DNA from: Sphingomonadales bacterium
GTDB taxonomy: Bacteria; Pseudomonadota; Alphaproteobacteria; Sphingomonadales; Sphingomonadaceae
NCBI GenBank assembly: GCA_025352685.1
Contig: JANXSN010000095.1
Coordinates: 1 to 64,000 of the forward strand
Length of the DNA: 64,000 nt
Direction: 5' to 3'
The translations under genes were made by a program, and so were the position numbers. A model generated the notes under the pieces. The model did no database searches, was not told the DNA's origin, and saw only the letters and a list, made by a program, of their open reading frames with translations. Numbering within the stretch: position 1 is the stretch's first letter; each line of letters begins with the position of its first letter. Below, one piece after another: positions 1-7,765 of the stretch.

Positions 1-1
1 A

Positions 2-118
2 CGCTGCCGACGCCTCGCCAAAGACTGGGAGCAATCGATCTCGAGCGCTACCGCCTGGGTCTATATCGCCAACGTCCGAACCCTCACCCGCAGACTCGCA
101 AGATATTGCTGGGCTTGA
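2..118 (+). pseudogene. IS5-family transposase, C-terminal end (partial)
   Basis: The first 38 codons of the window read as the C-terminus of a DDE transposase. They start with the RCRRLAKDWE block that follows the last catalytic region in IS5-group transposases, continue with an AWVYIANVRTLTRRL helix and stop at tga 116-118. The remainder lies outside the window, so whether the gene is intact cannot be judged. Its place at the edge of an accessory region with an integrase fits an insertion into the mobile element. No terminal inverted repeat was identified with confidence in the 80 bases after the stop. Confidence 0.75.
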
Positions 119-197
119 GAAACTTTTGAATCAGGCACTAAGCCGTCGCGACATCCGATAATCTGCCCAATCTCCATTTTCAACGAAACGCGGGGGG

Positions 198-659
198 CTA
201 CGGCGCCGTGGTTTCCCTACCGATTTGCCCATGGTAGGACGCAACCGCCTTGCACAAGTCGTCTGCAAGGAAGGACAAGACGAAGGCGGCAGCGGCTTCC
301 TCGTCAACCGCGATATCGGTGGATGGATGGGGCCAAGCCACAGCTCCTGCGTAACCGCACTCAGCGAAGGCCGTTTCCAGCTTTGCGCGATACTCGCGCC
401 GTAGCCGCTGTTCAAGCGGTACGATCAGCACGCCCTCATTGGTAGAATCGAAGCGCGCCGCACTCGCATGGCATTGATGGAGGTAGATCAACGCGCGTGC
501 CTCGGCGAGACAGGCAAAGATGCCCGCCCTATCGACAACGAGCATTTCGGCCATAGCCTCCGCATCGACATCGTAAAAATTGTGCAGCAGAAACAGGGCG
601 CGCGGTAAGGCAGGCAACCGCTCGATCGCGACGCGGCGCGTTTCATCACGAACGGACAT
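198..659 (-). CDS. Sigma-70 region 4-like small protein
   Basis: This 153-residue protein has an N-terminal part (about residues 8-60) that resembles sigma-factor region 4. It includes the LPALPRALFLLHNFYDVD segment, which sigma factors use to begin the helix-turn-helix, followed by a short helical stretch. The remaining residues match nothing I know. The chosen ATG (657-659) has a GGAGA Shine-Dalgarno six bases upstream; an in-frame ATG further up lacks one. It is the last of three same-strand genes, and its start lies inside the end of the 54-codon gene before it, so translation is probably coupled. It carries no region 2, so it cannot be a complete sigma factor. It may be a DNA-binding accessory protein of the mobile element. 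Confidence 0.55.
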   Translation of the reverse strand: MSVRDETRRVAIERLPALPRALFLLHNFYDVDAEAMAEMLVVDRAGIFACLAEARALIYLHQCHASAARFDSTNEGVLIVPLEQRLRREYRAKLETAFAECGYAGAVAWPHPSTDIAVDEEAAAAFVLSFLADDLCKAVASYHGQIGRETTAP

Positions 660-810
660 GACAATCTCCATGCGTGGAGGAAGTGGGAAGGCGCGGCGCT
701 CGCGCATCAATTGCCAATCGCTCGTTGCAAATTTCCCTGACCAGAGCGAGCAGTTTGACGGTGCTGTCCATCGACAACGGCAGAAGCCTCATTTCGATGC
801 GCAACATCAT
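646..810 (-). CDS. Hypothetical 54-aa protein in the accessory operon
   Basis: A short reading frame starts with two consecutive ATG codons. The first overlaps the stop of the upstream 213-residue gene (ATGA arrangement), and the frame ends 14 bases inside the next gene. This two-sided overlap is the main reason to believe it is translated. The product begins MMLRIEMRLLPLSM and has one amphipathic-looking helix in its first half; no family is recognised. It could instead be a chance frame that bridges two genes. Confidence 0.4.
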   Translation of the reverse strand: MMLRIEMRLLPLSMDSTVKLLALVREICNERLAIDARAPRLPTSSTHGDCHVRS

Positions 811-1448
811 GACCGTGCCTCCCTGCGTTCGCGACCCCAGCCATGCGGGCGGGGATGGCCGGTCACATCATGCACACGGTCCAGCAGCGTCCGCAGCAGC
901 GGGCGAACCTGTGCTACAGTGAATTTGCCATCCTCAGGTTCCGGGTCGCCGAACAGGCGGACTTGGTTCCATTTCCAATAAGGGGTGAGGACGGCGGCCA
1001 AACGCGCCATGTCCGTGCATTCATGCCCGAAGCCCGTAGCATTGGCGTAGGCTAGAGATTTGGCCACGCGCAGTCCGATATGGCGGGCGTTCCAGTCGTC
1101 AGGGAAGCCCACGTCCAGTAGATGAGAGGAAAGCGCAAGCTGGGCCGTTATCCCAGCCCTGCAGAGATAATTATGCCAACTGGCGCTTGTCGCCGATTCC
1201 CGCTCTGGCAGAAACTCCTCGGCGACATGATAGCGGTGGCTGCTCAATGCCCGTCCGTCCTTCGTCTGCATGACCTTCACGGGCTCGTCGCCATAACCTT
1301 GATGGAGTGAAACCAGAGCGTCGTTCCAAGGCGAAGTCACAGGCATGGCGGCCGCTACTACCGGTGCGGCAGTCAACGCCCGCAACAAGGCGCAGCGGTA
1401 TGTGCTTACACCAGCCGAATCACCAGAAGGCAAATCACGCGCAGCCAT
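807..1448 (-). CDS. Hypothetical protein of the mobile element
   Basis: A 213-residue protein of unrecognised family. An alanine-rich hydrophobic stretch near residues 19-36 (around ALLRALTAAPVVAAAMPV) could be a signal or anchor segment, although the residues before it are not the usual short basic tail. The C-terminal half is rich in Trp, His and Arg. The start was set at the ATG with GAGG six bases upstream. It is the first gene of a three-gene same-strand run and is divergent from the ribbon-helix-helix gene at 1580, with palindromic sites between them, so co-regulation is likely. No function is assigned. Confidence 0.5.
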   Translation of the reverse strand: MAARDLPSGDSAGVSTYRCALLRALTAAPVVAAAMPVTSPWNDALVSLHQGYGDEPVKVMQTKDGRALSSHRYHVAEEFLPERESATSASWHNYLCRAGITAQLALSSHLLDVGFPDDWNARHIGLRVAKSLAYANATGFGHECTDMARLAAVLTPYWKWNQVRLFGDPEPEDGKFTVAQVRPLLRTLLDRVHDVTGHPRPHGWGRERREARS

Positions 1449-1508
1449 CGCCACCCTCTCCATCGTGCAGCCCTTCGAGACGACGTCATATGCATCCCAA
1501 AGCAATAT

Positions 1509-1563
1509 CCGATATCGATTATCGGGCTATTAGCAGTTATTTGTCAATAACCGATATCTGTTA
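1509..1563. promoter_or_regulatory. Two palindromic sites between divergent genes
   Basis: Two related palindromes sit in the space between genes starting at 1448 (minus) and 1580 (plus). Site 1 is 1509-1525, with perfect CCGATA / TATCGG arms and five bases between them. Site 2 is 1548-1563, TAAC and GTTA arms around a GATATC core with one symmetric mismatch. Both share CCGATATC. The nearby ribbon-helix-helix protein is the obvious candidate binder, which is inference. A half-site, CCGATAATC, recurs at 155. Confidence 0.5.
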
Positions 1564-1579
1564 ATCTTCTTGTAATTGA

Positions 1580-1780
1580 ATGAGCGTCGTGGCTGGTTAC
1601 GACACCGACATGGGAAGACCACCGCTTGGAGTGAAAACAACTGTCATCCGTTTGCCGGAAGGCCTTGCGGAGCGGATTGACCATCTCATCGGCCCCAATC
1701 GCCGCGCCAAATTCATCCGCGAAATTGTCGAACGCGAGGTCAAACACCTGGAAAGCGAGCGAGGTGGGAACGGACAATGA
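1580..1780 (+). CDS. Ribbon-helix-helix (CopG/Arc-type) regulator
   Basis: A 66-residue protein. From residue 11 it has the pattern of a ribbon-helix-helix DNA-binding fold: a short strand with alternating residues (VKTTVIRLP), helix A (EGLAERIDHLI), a turn, and helix B (RRAKFIREIVEREVKHL). Such proteins act as dimeric repressors and are common antitoxins or element regulators. An alternative start is the ATG at 1610; neither start has a strong Shine-Dalgarno. It is divergent from the 807-1448 gene across two palindromes, which suggests it represses both itself and that operon. No toxin gene follows it directly, since the next gene downstream is convergent. Confidence 0.65.
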   Translation: MSVVAGYDTDMGRPPLGVKTTVIRLPEGLAERIDHLIGPNRRAKFIREIVEREVKHLESERGGNGQ

Positions 1781-1874
1781 CGGCAGCCCATTAATGAGAT
1801 GAGCGGGCCGATCAGCTTGAAAAGCAGGAATAGGCGAATATTCCTTCTTTTGAGCGAAGGAAAAGAAAGGATCG

Positions 1875-2741
1875 TTACCGTTCCGCGTTGAGGCGCTCGC
1901 AGCTTGGGCCGAGGTTGGCCCAGATTGCGGCAACGACTTCGCTCAGAGTGACGGCTTCGAGACTGATTGCTTCCGCATAGGTCGTCCACTGTATTATCTT
2001 TTGCGGATCGTCGGAGAACAGGCTCGACAGGCCGGGTGGCATGACCGACGGAACAGCGGTTTCGCGTCGCGCAAATGTGGCGGCGATAGCTGTATCGAGT
2101 GCGTCAGGTTCCAAGGTCAGTGCGTTGGGTATCGCCCACAGGTCGTAATAATCCTTCATCCGCCCATTGGTGACGCCGAGTGTAACGATGGCCTGAAACT
2201 TTTCGGCAATCACCGTCGCGGGCGGATAGGCGCGGACGTTGGCAATCGGTTGATCGAGGAGCGACGGATAGTCGATCACATGATCGGGTTCGGTCAGAGT
2301 ATCACCAAGACCTATGTCGATGGTGATCGGGATTCTGGCATTTTCAAGGAGTGCAATGGTCTTCAAGCGCACACCGCCGTAGATCTGATCCTCGCGTATG
2401 GCCGAAGCGGTCAGATTGGCGATGTCGAAGATAAGCCCGTCATCGGCATTTCTGCCCAATATGTCTGCGAAGGCCGTTTTGAGTGTCTCTTCATTCAGAT
2501 CGCCAAAGCCGAGAAAGTCGGCATCGCGCGTGGTGCGGTTATCGTTGATCGTCCAGATCGTGACCAGCATTCCGCCCTTTAGGACGAACCGGTCGCGATA
2601 GGGTGAAACCGACAGCCGGTAGATCAGCCGTTCGAGGCCGTAATTGACCAGCAGCAAGCCGAAATCGCGTTGCTTTTCGTTCGAGAGGTTCTTGAGTCGC
2701 TGGCGAATTGAAGCCGCGATGTTCTTGCGCTTATCAACCAT
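1875..2741 (-). CDS. AbiEii-type nucleotidyltransferase toxin
   Basis: The toxin half of a type IV AbiE system (288 residues). The nucleotidyltransferase fold shows FVLKGGMLV near residue 52 and the metal-binding motif TRDADFLG near residue 71, where the two Asp residues are the expected catalytic pair. A later YPPATVIAEKFQAIV block is typical of AbiEii/AbiGii proteins. AbiEii-family toxins transfer nucleotides, in some members to tRNA, and arrest growth during phage infection. The start overlaps the end of the AbiEi gene by eight bases, the usual antitoxin-then-toxin order. All motifs are present, so the toxin looks intact. Confidence 0.88.
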   Translation of the reverse strand: MVDKRKNIAASIRQRLKNLSNEKQRDFGLLLVNYGLERLIYRLSVSPYRDRFVLKGGMLVTIWTINDNRTTRDADFLGFGDLNEETLKTAFADILGRNADDGLIFDIANLTASAIREDQIYGGVRLKTIALLENARIPITIDIGLGDTLTEPDHVIDYPSLLDQPIANVRAYPPATVIAEKFQAIVTLGVTNGRMKDYYDLWAIPNALTLEPDALDTAIAATFARRETAVPSVMPPGLSSLFSDDPQKIIQWTTYAEAISLEAVTLSEVVAAIWANLGPSCERLNAER

Positions 2742-3351
2742 TATGCGTGATCGCTTCGAGATAAGGTCGCATCACCTTCCACGCCCCGCAGTCCATCGCG
2801 GCTTGCGCAATATCCGAAGGGCTGGCTTTGCGCTCCTCGATAGCGCTGCGCAGGCTTTCGATGGCGACGGAGCGATCAACCAGCTTCGGATTACGGAATG
2901 CGTCGGCAAGCGCCTTTGCGACCGAATAGACCGGGACAGCGATGCCCGAGATCATATGCCGTTCGACGCCGTAATCGAGATAGGGTTGTCGGAAGCGGAC
3001 GATGCGGATGCGGGGAAATTCGAGCTTGGGTTCCCAGTCTTTCGCGCCGATGGCGATCCAGACCTTCCTTGGCATCTGGTCAGTTAGCCCGTGAAAGGCG
3101 AGCGCAGAAACCATGCAGATGCGCCCCTTAGGGATACGTTTCGAGACTTCGGCAAGCGCGATATCGGGATCGACCTCGACATCGGGAAGCTGATACAGAC
3201 CGCGCGCAACCCGCAGGATTTTGCCATCCTCCACCGCGCGAGCGAGCGTGGAGGCGGTAATTCCTTCCATACGGATTTCATGCGCGCGCGCCATCGTCCG
3301 GTCGGAGAGGAGCCGGATCACCCTGTCTCGCTGTGTATGCACTACGTCCAT
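2734..3351 (-). CDS. AbiEi-family antitoxin/transcription regulator
   Basis: A 205-residue AbiEi-like protein. An N-terminal winged helix (about residues 8-50: RVIRLLSD, then HEIRMEGITASTLARAVEDG, then ILRVARGLYQLP) is followed by the AbiEi C-terminal domain with VSALAFHGLTDQMP and a YSVAKALADAFR block. AbiEi neutralises AbiEii without stable complex formation and represses its own promoter through inverted repeats. A GGACAA/TTGTCC inverted repeat lies just upstream at 3368-3388. The start shown (ATG 3349-3351) puts the winged helix near the N-terminus; an upstream in-frame start at 3381 would overlap the operator and is less likely. Confidence 0.85.
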   Translation of the reverse strand: MDVVHTQRDRVIRLLSDRTMARAHEIRMEGITASTLARAVEDGKILRVARGLYQLPDVEVDPDIALAEVSKRIPKGRICMVSALAFHGLTDQMPRKVWIAIGAKDWEPKLEFPRIRIVRFRQPYLDYGVERHMISGIAVPVYSVAKALADAFRNPKLVDRSVAIESLRSAIEERKASPSDIAQAAMDCGAWKVMRPYLEAITHNG

Positions 3352-3367
3352 ATTGATACATTGCCTA

Positions 3368-3388
3368 GGACAAAATAACACATTGTCC
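3368..3388. promoter_or_regulatory. Inverted repeat, probable AbiEi operator
   Basis: A perfect GGACAA / TTGTCC inverted repeat has nine bases between the arms and a third GGACAA copy just to its right, near 3411. It lies between the AbiEi start and the integrase 3' end. AbiEi antitoxins autoregulate through paired inverted repeats, so this is the natural operator. The assignment is from position and symmetry only. Confidence 0.5.
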
Positions 3389-3405
3389 GATGGTTTGTAT
3401 CATTC

Positions 3406-4665
3406 CTAGCGGACAAGCGCCAGAACCATCCTGCCCGCCGCCGCGTCTCGCGCCGCGTCCAGCACTTCAACCGCCTTGGGTTTATATTCCGGCGCAAGAT
3501 GGGCGTAGCGCAACGTCATCGCGTAATCACTATGACCGAGCAATTCCCGGATCGAATTGAGATCAACCCCACCCATTGCCAGTCGCGATGCAAAGTGGTG
3601 GCGCATATCGTGCCAGCGGAATGCCGTAATCTGCGCATCCTTGAGCAGCCGACGCCATGATGAATTGGCCCGATCAAACCGCTCACCTTGTTCGTTCATA
3701 AAGACGAGGCCGGTGGTGTCTTCACTTTGCGCGCGCCAGTTAAGCAGAACCGACGTCGCCTCACGGTTGAGCGGAATGTGCCGCGTCCGTCTGGATTTCG
3801 CGGTCGCGCCGGTCACGGTCAGGATGCGCCGGTCGAGATCGACGTTTGACCATGTCAGATCGAACAACTCACCCCGTCTGCACCCGGTGTTGATCGACAG
3901 CAGGATGAGCGGCTTCACATGATCGGTGAAGACGAAGGCCCGCAGACTGGGCAGCGGCACATAGCCACGTTCGGCGCGCCAATGATTGGCGGAGTCCCGC
4001 TCCACACAGCGCCGTTCCTCACGGGCTTCGATGGCATCCCGGAGATTGTTTTTTTCCGCGTCGCTCAAATAGCGGACTTTGGGGCAATTATCGACCCGCG
4101 CCTTCTTGATCTTGGCAAGCGGATTGGCGGGAAGCAGTCCCCAATCGACCGCGCGGTTAAAGCTCGCCTTGATCGACGAAATGTCCCGGTTAATCGTCTG
4201 GTTGCTCAAACCACGCTCCACTTCACCCGCGCGCCAGTGTTCCACGTCGAGCGCCGTAAACTTGTCGAGGGGCTTGTCGAGCAGCGTCTTGAAGGCGGTG
4301 AAAAGGCATTTGATATTTTGAACATGAGCCTTTTGATTGGATTTCGCCCATGCCGAATAATCCGTTTCAAGAAAGACCCGGTAGGTTGGCATAACGGGCT
4401 TGGGCTTGCGCGCCTCAATCGGATCAATACCGCGATAGACATCAGCGAGAATGGCCCGCGCACTTTCGCGCGCTTCAGTCACACCGAGGACATCGGCGCG
4501 CCCGAGCCAGACCCGTTTGCCGCGGGCATATTCGCAATAATAGGATTTGGCTCCGCTCGGCATGACGCGCAGCACGAGCCCCTTCAACCGCGTGTCCCGA
4601 TGATCGATTTTGGACGACGTAACGGGTAACTTGTCGATTACCATTTGGGTTAATGCTGCGCGCAT
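3406..4665 (-). CDS. int: Tyrosine recombinase (integrase) of the tRNA-Pro element
   Basis: Site-specific recombinase of 419 residues. The N-terminal DUF4102-like arm-binding region has the LKGLVLRVMPSGAKSYYCEY pattern. A SAM-like core-binding domain follows (about 110-190), then the catalytic domain with Arg in NTGCRRGEL, HDMRHHFAS supplying His and Arg, LLGHSDYAMT supplying the third His, and the Tyr nucleophile in RYAHLAPEY. All are present, so it should be active. The start was chosen at the ATG (4663-4665) preceded by AAAGGCGGT. The gene reads away from the tRNA-Pro fragment about 190 bases to its right, which marks that fragment as its attachment site. It most likely integrates and excises the element that extends left out of the window. 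Confidence 0.92.
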   Translation of the reverse strand: MRAALTQMVIDKLPVTSSKIDHRDTRLKGLVLRVMPSGAKSYYCEYARGKRVWLGRADVLGVTEARESARAILADVYRGIDPIEARKPKPVMPTYRVFLETDYSAWAKSNQKAHVQNIKCLFTAFKTLLDKPLDKFTALDVEHWRAGEVERGLSNQTINRDISSIKASFNRAVDWGLLPANPLAKIKKARVDNCPKVRYLSDAEKNNLRDAIEAREERRCVERDSANHWRAERGYVPLPSLRAFVFTDHVKPLILLSINTGCRRGELFDLTWSNVDLDRRILTVTGATAKSRRTRHIPLNREATSVLLNWRAQSEDTTGLVFMNEQGERFDRANSSWRRLLKDAQITAFRWHDMRHHFASRLAMGGVDLNSIRELLGHSDYAMTLRYAHLAPEYKPKAVEVLDAARDAAAGRMVLALVR

Positions 4666-4854
4666 AATTTTACCGCCTTTAATTGCTTCTCGAATCAATC
4701 TGGTGGTGCTGTGGTGGTGCAACTTGATGAAATAGAACGGAACAAAATGGCACCGGACGTAACGCCCATCATGCTCAGAAAATGGCGGAAAACTGCGAAT
4801 AAATCAAGGTTTCTCAGATGCATCGCGGTGCAACCGGAACCCCCAAAATAGCGG

Positions 4855-4899
4855 CTGGGGGTGTGGGGGTCGCAGGTTCGAATCCTGTCGTCCCGACCA
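4855..4899 (+). other. tRNA-Pro(GGG) 3' fragment, attachment site (att)
   Basis: The 45 bases read as the 3' half of a tRNA-Pro: an anticodon-loop-like CTGGGGG, a T-arm with GCAGG / TTCGAAT / CCTGT (one G-T pair), the acceptor strand CGTCCCG, discriminator A and an encoded CCA ending at 4899. No matching 5' acceptor CGGGACG or D-arm lies in the 80 bases before it, so this is not a whole tRNA. Integrases that target tRNA genes leave exactly this: the identity block runs from the anticodon loop to the 3' end, and the displaced half remains at one junction. The intact tRNA-Pro should lie at the other end of the element, left of the window. Confidence 0.75.
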
Positions 4900-4955
4900 A
4901 CTTTTTCTTTGGCCGACCCGGACTGATAGGGAGCAGGTTGTACCCGAGACATAGG

Positions 4956-5460
4956 TTACAACCTCGCGCCGAACGGGTTGTTGATAGTGTGCAAGGCCTG
5001 TTGTTCCAAGTCGATATATCCGGGGTCGTATTGCTTGAACGACACGAGCCAGATGCCGTCATCGACCTCTTTAACGCCAAGTTTCTGACCGGCGAGAACG
5101 GTGGATATATTGATCCTTTTGCGGTGCATGCAGATGCGTCCGCAATGTGTGACTGTGATATTTCGATCGTGGAACGAATAGCTGAGCTCGGGGGGGCGTC
5201 ATAGCGGCGCGGTGAGTTTGTATACACGTCCTGTGGTGTTTTCATTTCGAGCGCTTCGTGCGGTCGCTCGACGTTAAACTCGCTGATAAAGTCATCGAAC
5301 AGAGCCTGTTGCTGGAGGAACTTGGCGCTTGGCGGCTTAACGGCTTGGTTGCTTCCTTCTTCAAGGTGAGGTGCATGCGCTCGTGGCGACCATTTTGCTG
5401 CGGTCTGCCCGGTTGGCGATTGCTCCGCATACCGTTGAGATGGACCGCGCGAACCTGAGG
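4956..5460 (-). pseudogene. IS481-type transposase, 5'-truncated and frameshifted
   Basis: The minus strand holds the C-terminal third of an integrase-core transposase spread over three frames. The first frame has PQQNGRHERMHLTLKKEATKP. The second has FLQQQALFDDFISEFNVERP and the ALEMKTPQDVY block. The third, entered near a run of seven G at 5190-5196, has SYSFHDRNITVTHCGRIC and continues to a proper TAA at 4956-4958. The order matches IS481/integrase-core proteins, including the ERPHEAL motif. Everything upstream of the PQQNGRHERM region, including the first catalytic Asp residues, is missing. This is a dead remnant just outside the tRNA-Pro attachment site. Confidence 0.82.
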
Positions 5461-5802
5461 GCGGCACTTGGCGCCAGCAGCCTGGCACAAGTGCTTCGTT
5501 TGACGCTCGGTCTGGCGTTGCACCCGCTCGAGCGAAGATGAATCTGTCAGAACCGATTGCATCCCGCCACTGTGAACGACAAGCGCGGTCTAACGCGCCG
5601 CGGCCAGCTTAGACCTCAGGGACCCGCTTGAGCACGCCGATTCACGAGGCCAACAGATTCGCTAGTTGGTGGGCATGGGGGCAGCATTGTTCAGGTTGCG
5701 AGCCGATCCGCCGCTCTCAGTGGCCCCGGTCGCACGGTTGCGTGGCAAGCCACCCTCTGTTAGTCGCGCCGCTTTCCTGTTGACGGGCTCAAATTCAAAC
5801 AC
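5461..5802. other. Non-coding stretch before yajC
   Basis: I see no gene here. Reading frames on both strands are short or of composition unlike a protein. The last 40 bases contain TTGACG near 5780, which could serve as a -35 element for yajC, but no convincing -10 follows at the right spacing. The left part borders the transposase remnant and may be further decayed insertion-sequence DNA. Confidence 0.4.
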
Positions 5803-6147
5803 ATGTTTACTTCCCCAGCCTATGCGCAAGCAGTCGGTGGTGCAGCGACCTCCGACGGCATGAGTGCGTTTCTCATCCAGATGATGCCGTTACTGCTCAT
5901 TTTCGTTGTGTTCTGGTTTTTGATCTTCCGCCCGCAGCAGCAGCGCGCGAAGGAACAGCGTGCCAAGCTCGCTGCCGTCAAAAAAGGGGACCAGGTTGTC
6001 ACGGGCGGCGGCCTGATGGGCAAAATAACAAAGGTCGATCCCGACACTGTTGAAGTCGAGATTGCGACCGGCGTGCGCGTGAAGGTGGTCAAGGCGACGC
6101 TCGCTGATGTCGTCACTAATGGCCCGGCCAAGGCAGCGAACGACTAA
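5803..6147 (+). CDS. yajC: Preprotein translocase subunit YajC
   Basis: A 114-residue inner-membrane protein that joins SecDF to the SecYEG channel. One membrane span lies at about residues 25-43 (IQMMPLLLIFVVFWFLIF). It is followed by the diagnostic RPQQQRAKEQ stretch and a cytoplasmic domain with KKGDQVVTGGGLMGKI. The length matches alphaproteobacterial YajC. The stop is one base before the secD start, so yajC-secD-secF form one transcription unit, the standard arrangement. The Shine-Dalgarno is weak. Confidence 0.96.
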   Translation: MFTSPAYAQAVGGAATSDGMSAFLIQMMPLLLIFVVFWFLIFRPQQQRAKEQRAKLAAVKKGDQVVTGGGLMGKITKVDPDTVEVEIATGVRVKVVKATLADVVTNGPAKAAND

Positions 6148-6148
6148 A

Positions 6149-7750
6149 ATGCTCGATTTCCCGCGCTGGAAAGTTTGGTCGATACTGCTTATTTTAATCG
6201 CGGGTATTTTGCTTGCGATTCCCAGCCTCATGCCCGAATCGACGGCAAGGCAGCTTGGCATCGGCGGAATGCCTCGGATTAATCTCGGACTAGACCTTTC
6301 AGGAGGCAGCCATTTGCTGCTCGAAGCCGACACTGGCGACGTTGCCAAGCAGCGGCTCGATCTTATCGAAGATTCGGTTCGTACCGAAATGCGCCGCGCG
6401 ACGCCTGAAATCGAGATCGGCGATATTTCCACTTCGGGCGGCGCGCTGTCCTTCTTTGTACGCGATGCGACGCGGGTGGATGCAGCAGTTGAAAAGTTGA
6501 GGATGCTGACCAGTCCTGTCGGAGTGACCGGCCAGCGCGATTTCGATGTGCGGGTCGTCGATTCGTCGCGCGTAACAATGACGCCGAGCAGTGCTGGACT
6601 GACCGCTGCCGTCGAAAGTGCGATGCAGGTGGCAACCGAAGTCGTGCGCCGCCGCATCGACGAGCTCGGCACCCGCGAGCCAACGATCATTCGACAAGGC
6701 GCCGACCGAATTATCGTACAAGTGCCGGGCTTGCAGGACCCTCAAGCGCTGAAATCTTTGCTCGGCAAGACAGCCAAACTCGAATTTAAACTCGTCGACG
6801 GGGCGGCTGATCCGGTCGAGGTCGCCAAGGGTAACGCCCCGCCGGGAAGCCAGATCCTTCCCTATCCGCGTTCGCCGAACGGCTCGAATGTGATTGCCGT
6901 AAAGCGGCGCGTCATCATCAACGGTGATGAACTGTCAGATGCGACGCAGGGGTTTGACCAGACTTCGAACTCGCCAGTCGTGAACATCAAGTTCAACAGC
7001 CAAGGGTCGCGCAAATTCGCGCGGGTGACGCAAGAAAACGTGAACAAGCCCTTCGCCATGATCCTTGATGGCGTCGTGCTCTCCGCGCCAAATATCAACG
7101 AACCGATTCTGGGCGGCTCCGCGCAGATTACTGGCAATTTTACCGTTCAAAGCGCTAACGCCCTGTCGATCCAGCTGCGCTCGGGCAAGTTGCCGGTGCC
7201 ATTAAAAGTGATCGAGGAACGAACGGTCGGCCCGCAGCTGGGCGCCGATTCCATCCGTGCGGGTGTGATTGCGTCGACGATTGCGACGCTGGCCGTCATC
7301 ATCTTCATGTTGCTGACTTACGGCCGTTTTGGCATATACGCAAACCTTGCGGTGGTCGTAAACGTATTCATAATCCTGGCGGTCATGGCGTTTCTCAATG
7401 CGACCCTGACTTTGCCGGGTATCGCCGGTTTTGTGTTGACCATCGGTACAGCAGTCGATGCCAACGTCCTCATCAACGAACGCATCCGTGAAGAACAGCG
7501 CCGCGGCCGCAACGCCATCCAGTCCGTCGAACTCGGCTACAAGGAAGCGAGCCGTACGATCTTTGAGGCAAATACCGTTCACTTCATATCGGGTGTCGTG
7601 ATGCTGCTGCTCGGTTCGGGACCCGTAAAGGGCTTTGCTGTCGTGCTTCTCATCGGCATTTTCGTTTCGTATTTTACGGCGGTGTTTTTCACGCGCATGC
7701 TGGCAGTAGGATATTTGCGCCGGTCGCGCCCCACCGTGCTCCACATCTGA
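6149..7750 (+). CDS. secD: Protein translocase subunit SecD
   Basis: SecD (533 residues) uses the proton gradient with SecF to pull exported proteins out of the Sec channel. The first membrane span is at about residues 10-28, with the conserved LGLDLSGG motif just after it (46-53). A large periplasmic domain includes RRRIDELGTREPTI and VQVPGLQDP. The C-terminal five-span bundle carries FVLTIGTAVDANVLINERIREE. The start was placed at the ATG immediately after the yajC stop because it lets the first span begin near residue 10; longer in-frame starts lie inside yajC. The gap to secF is 15 bases. Confidence 0.97.
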   Translation: MLDFPRWKVWSILLILIAGILLAIPSLMPESTARQLGIGGMPRINLGLDLSGGSHLLLEADTGDVAKQRLDLIEDSVRTEMRRATPEIEIGDISTSGGALSFFVRDATRVDAAVEKLRMLTSPVGVTGQRDFDVRVVDSSRVTMTPSSAGLTAAVESAMQVATEVVRRRIDELGTREPTIIRQGADRIIVQVPGLQDPQALKSLLGKTAKLEFKLVDGAADPVEVAKGNAPPGSQILPYPRSPNGSNVIAVKRRVIINGDELSDATQGFDQTSNSPVVNIKFNSQGSRKFARVTQENVNKPFAMILDGVVLSAPNINEPILGGSAQITGNFTVQSANALSIQLRSGKLPVPLKVIEERTVGPQLGADSIRAGVIASTIATLAVIIFMLLTYGRFGIYANLAVVVNVFIILAVMAFLNATLTLPGIAGFVLTIGTAVDANVLINERIREEQRRGRNAIQSVELGYKEASRTIFEANTVHFISGVVMLLLGSGPVKGFAVVLLIGIFVSYFTAVFFTRMLAVGYLRRSRPTVLHI

Positions 7751-7765
7751 TTCGGACCTGTCAAA

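Noticed and set aside
155-163. CCGATAATC half-site beyond the sigma-like gene
   Set aside because: A single nine-base match to the 1509-1525 palindrome without symmetry is not enough to call a third operator.
4695-4952. Minus-strand frame reading RDDRIRTCDPHTPSRYFGG
   Set aside because: This is the well-known spurious translation of the antisense of a tRNA 3' half, here the tRNA-Pro fragment.
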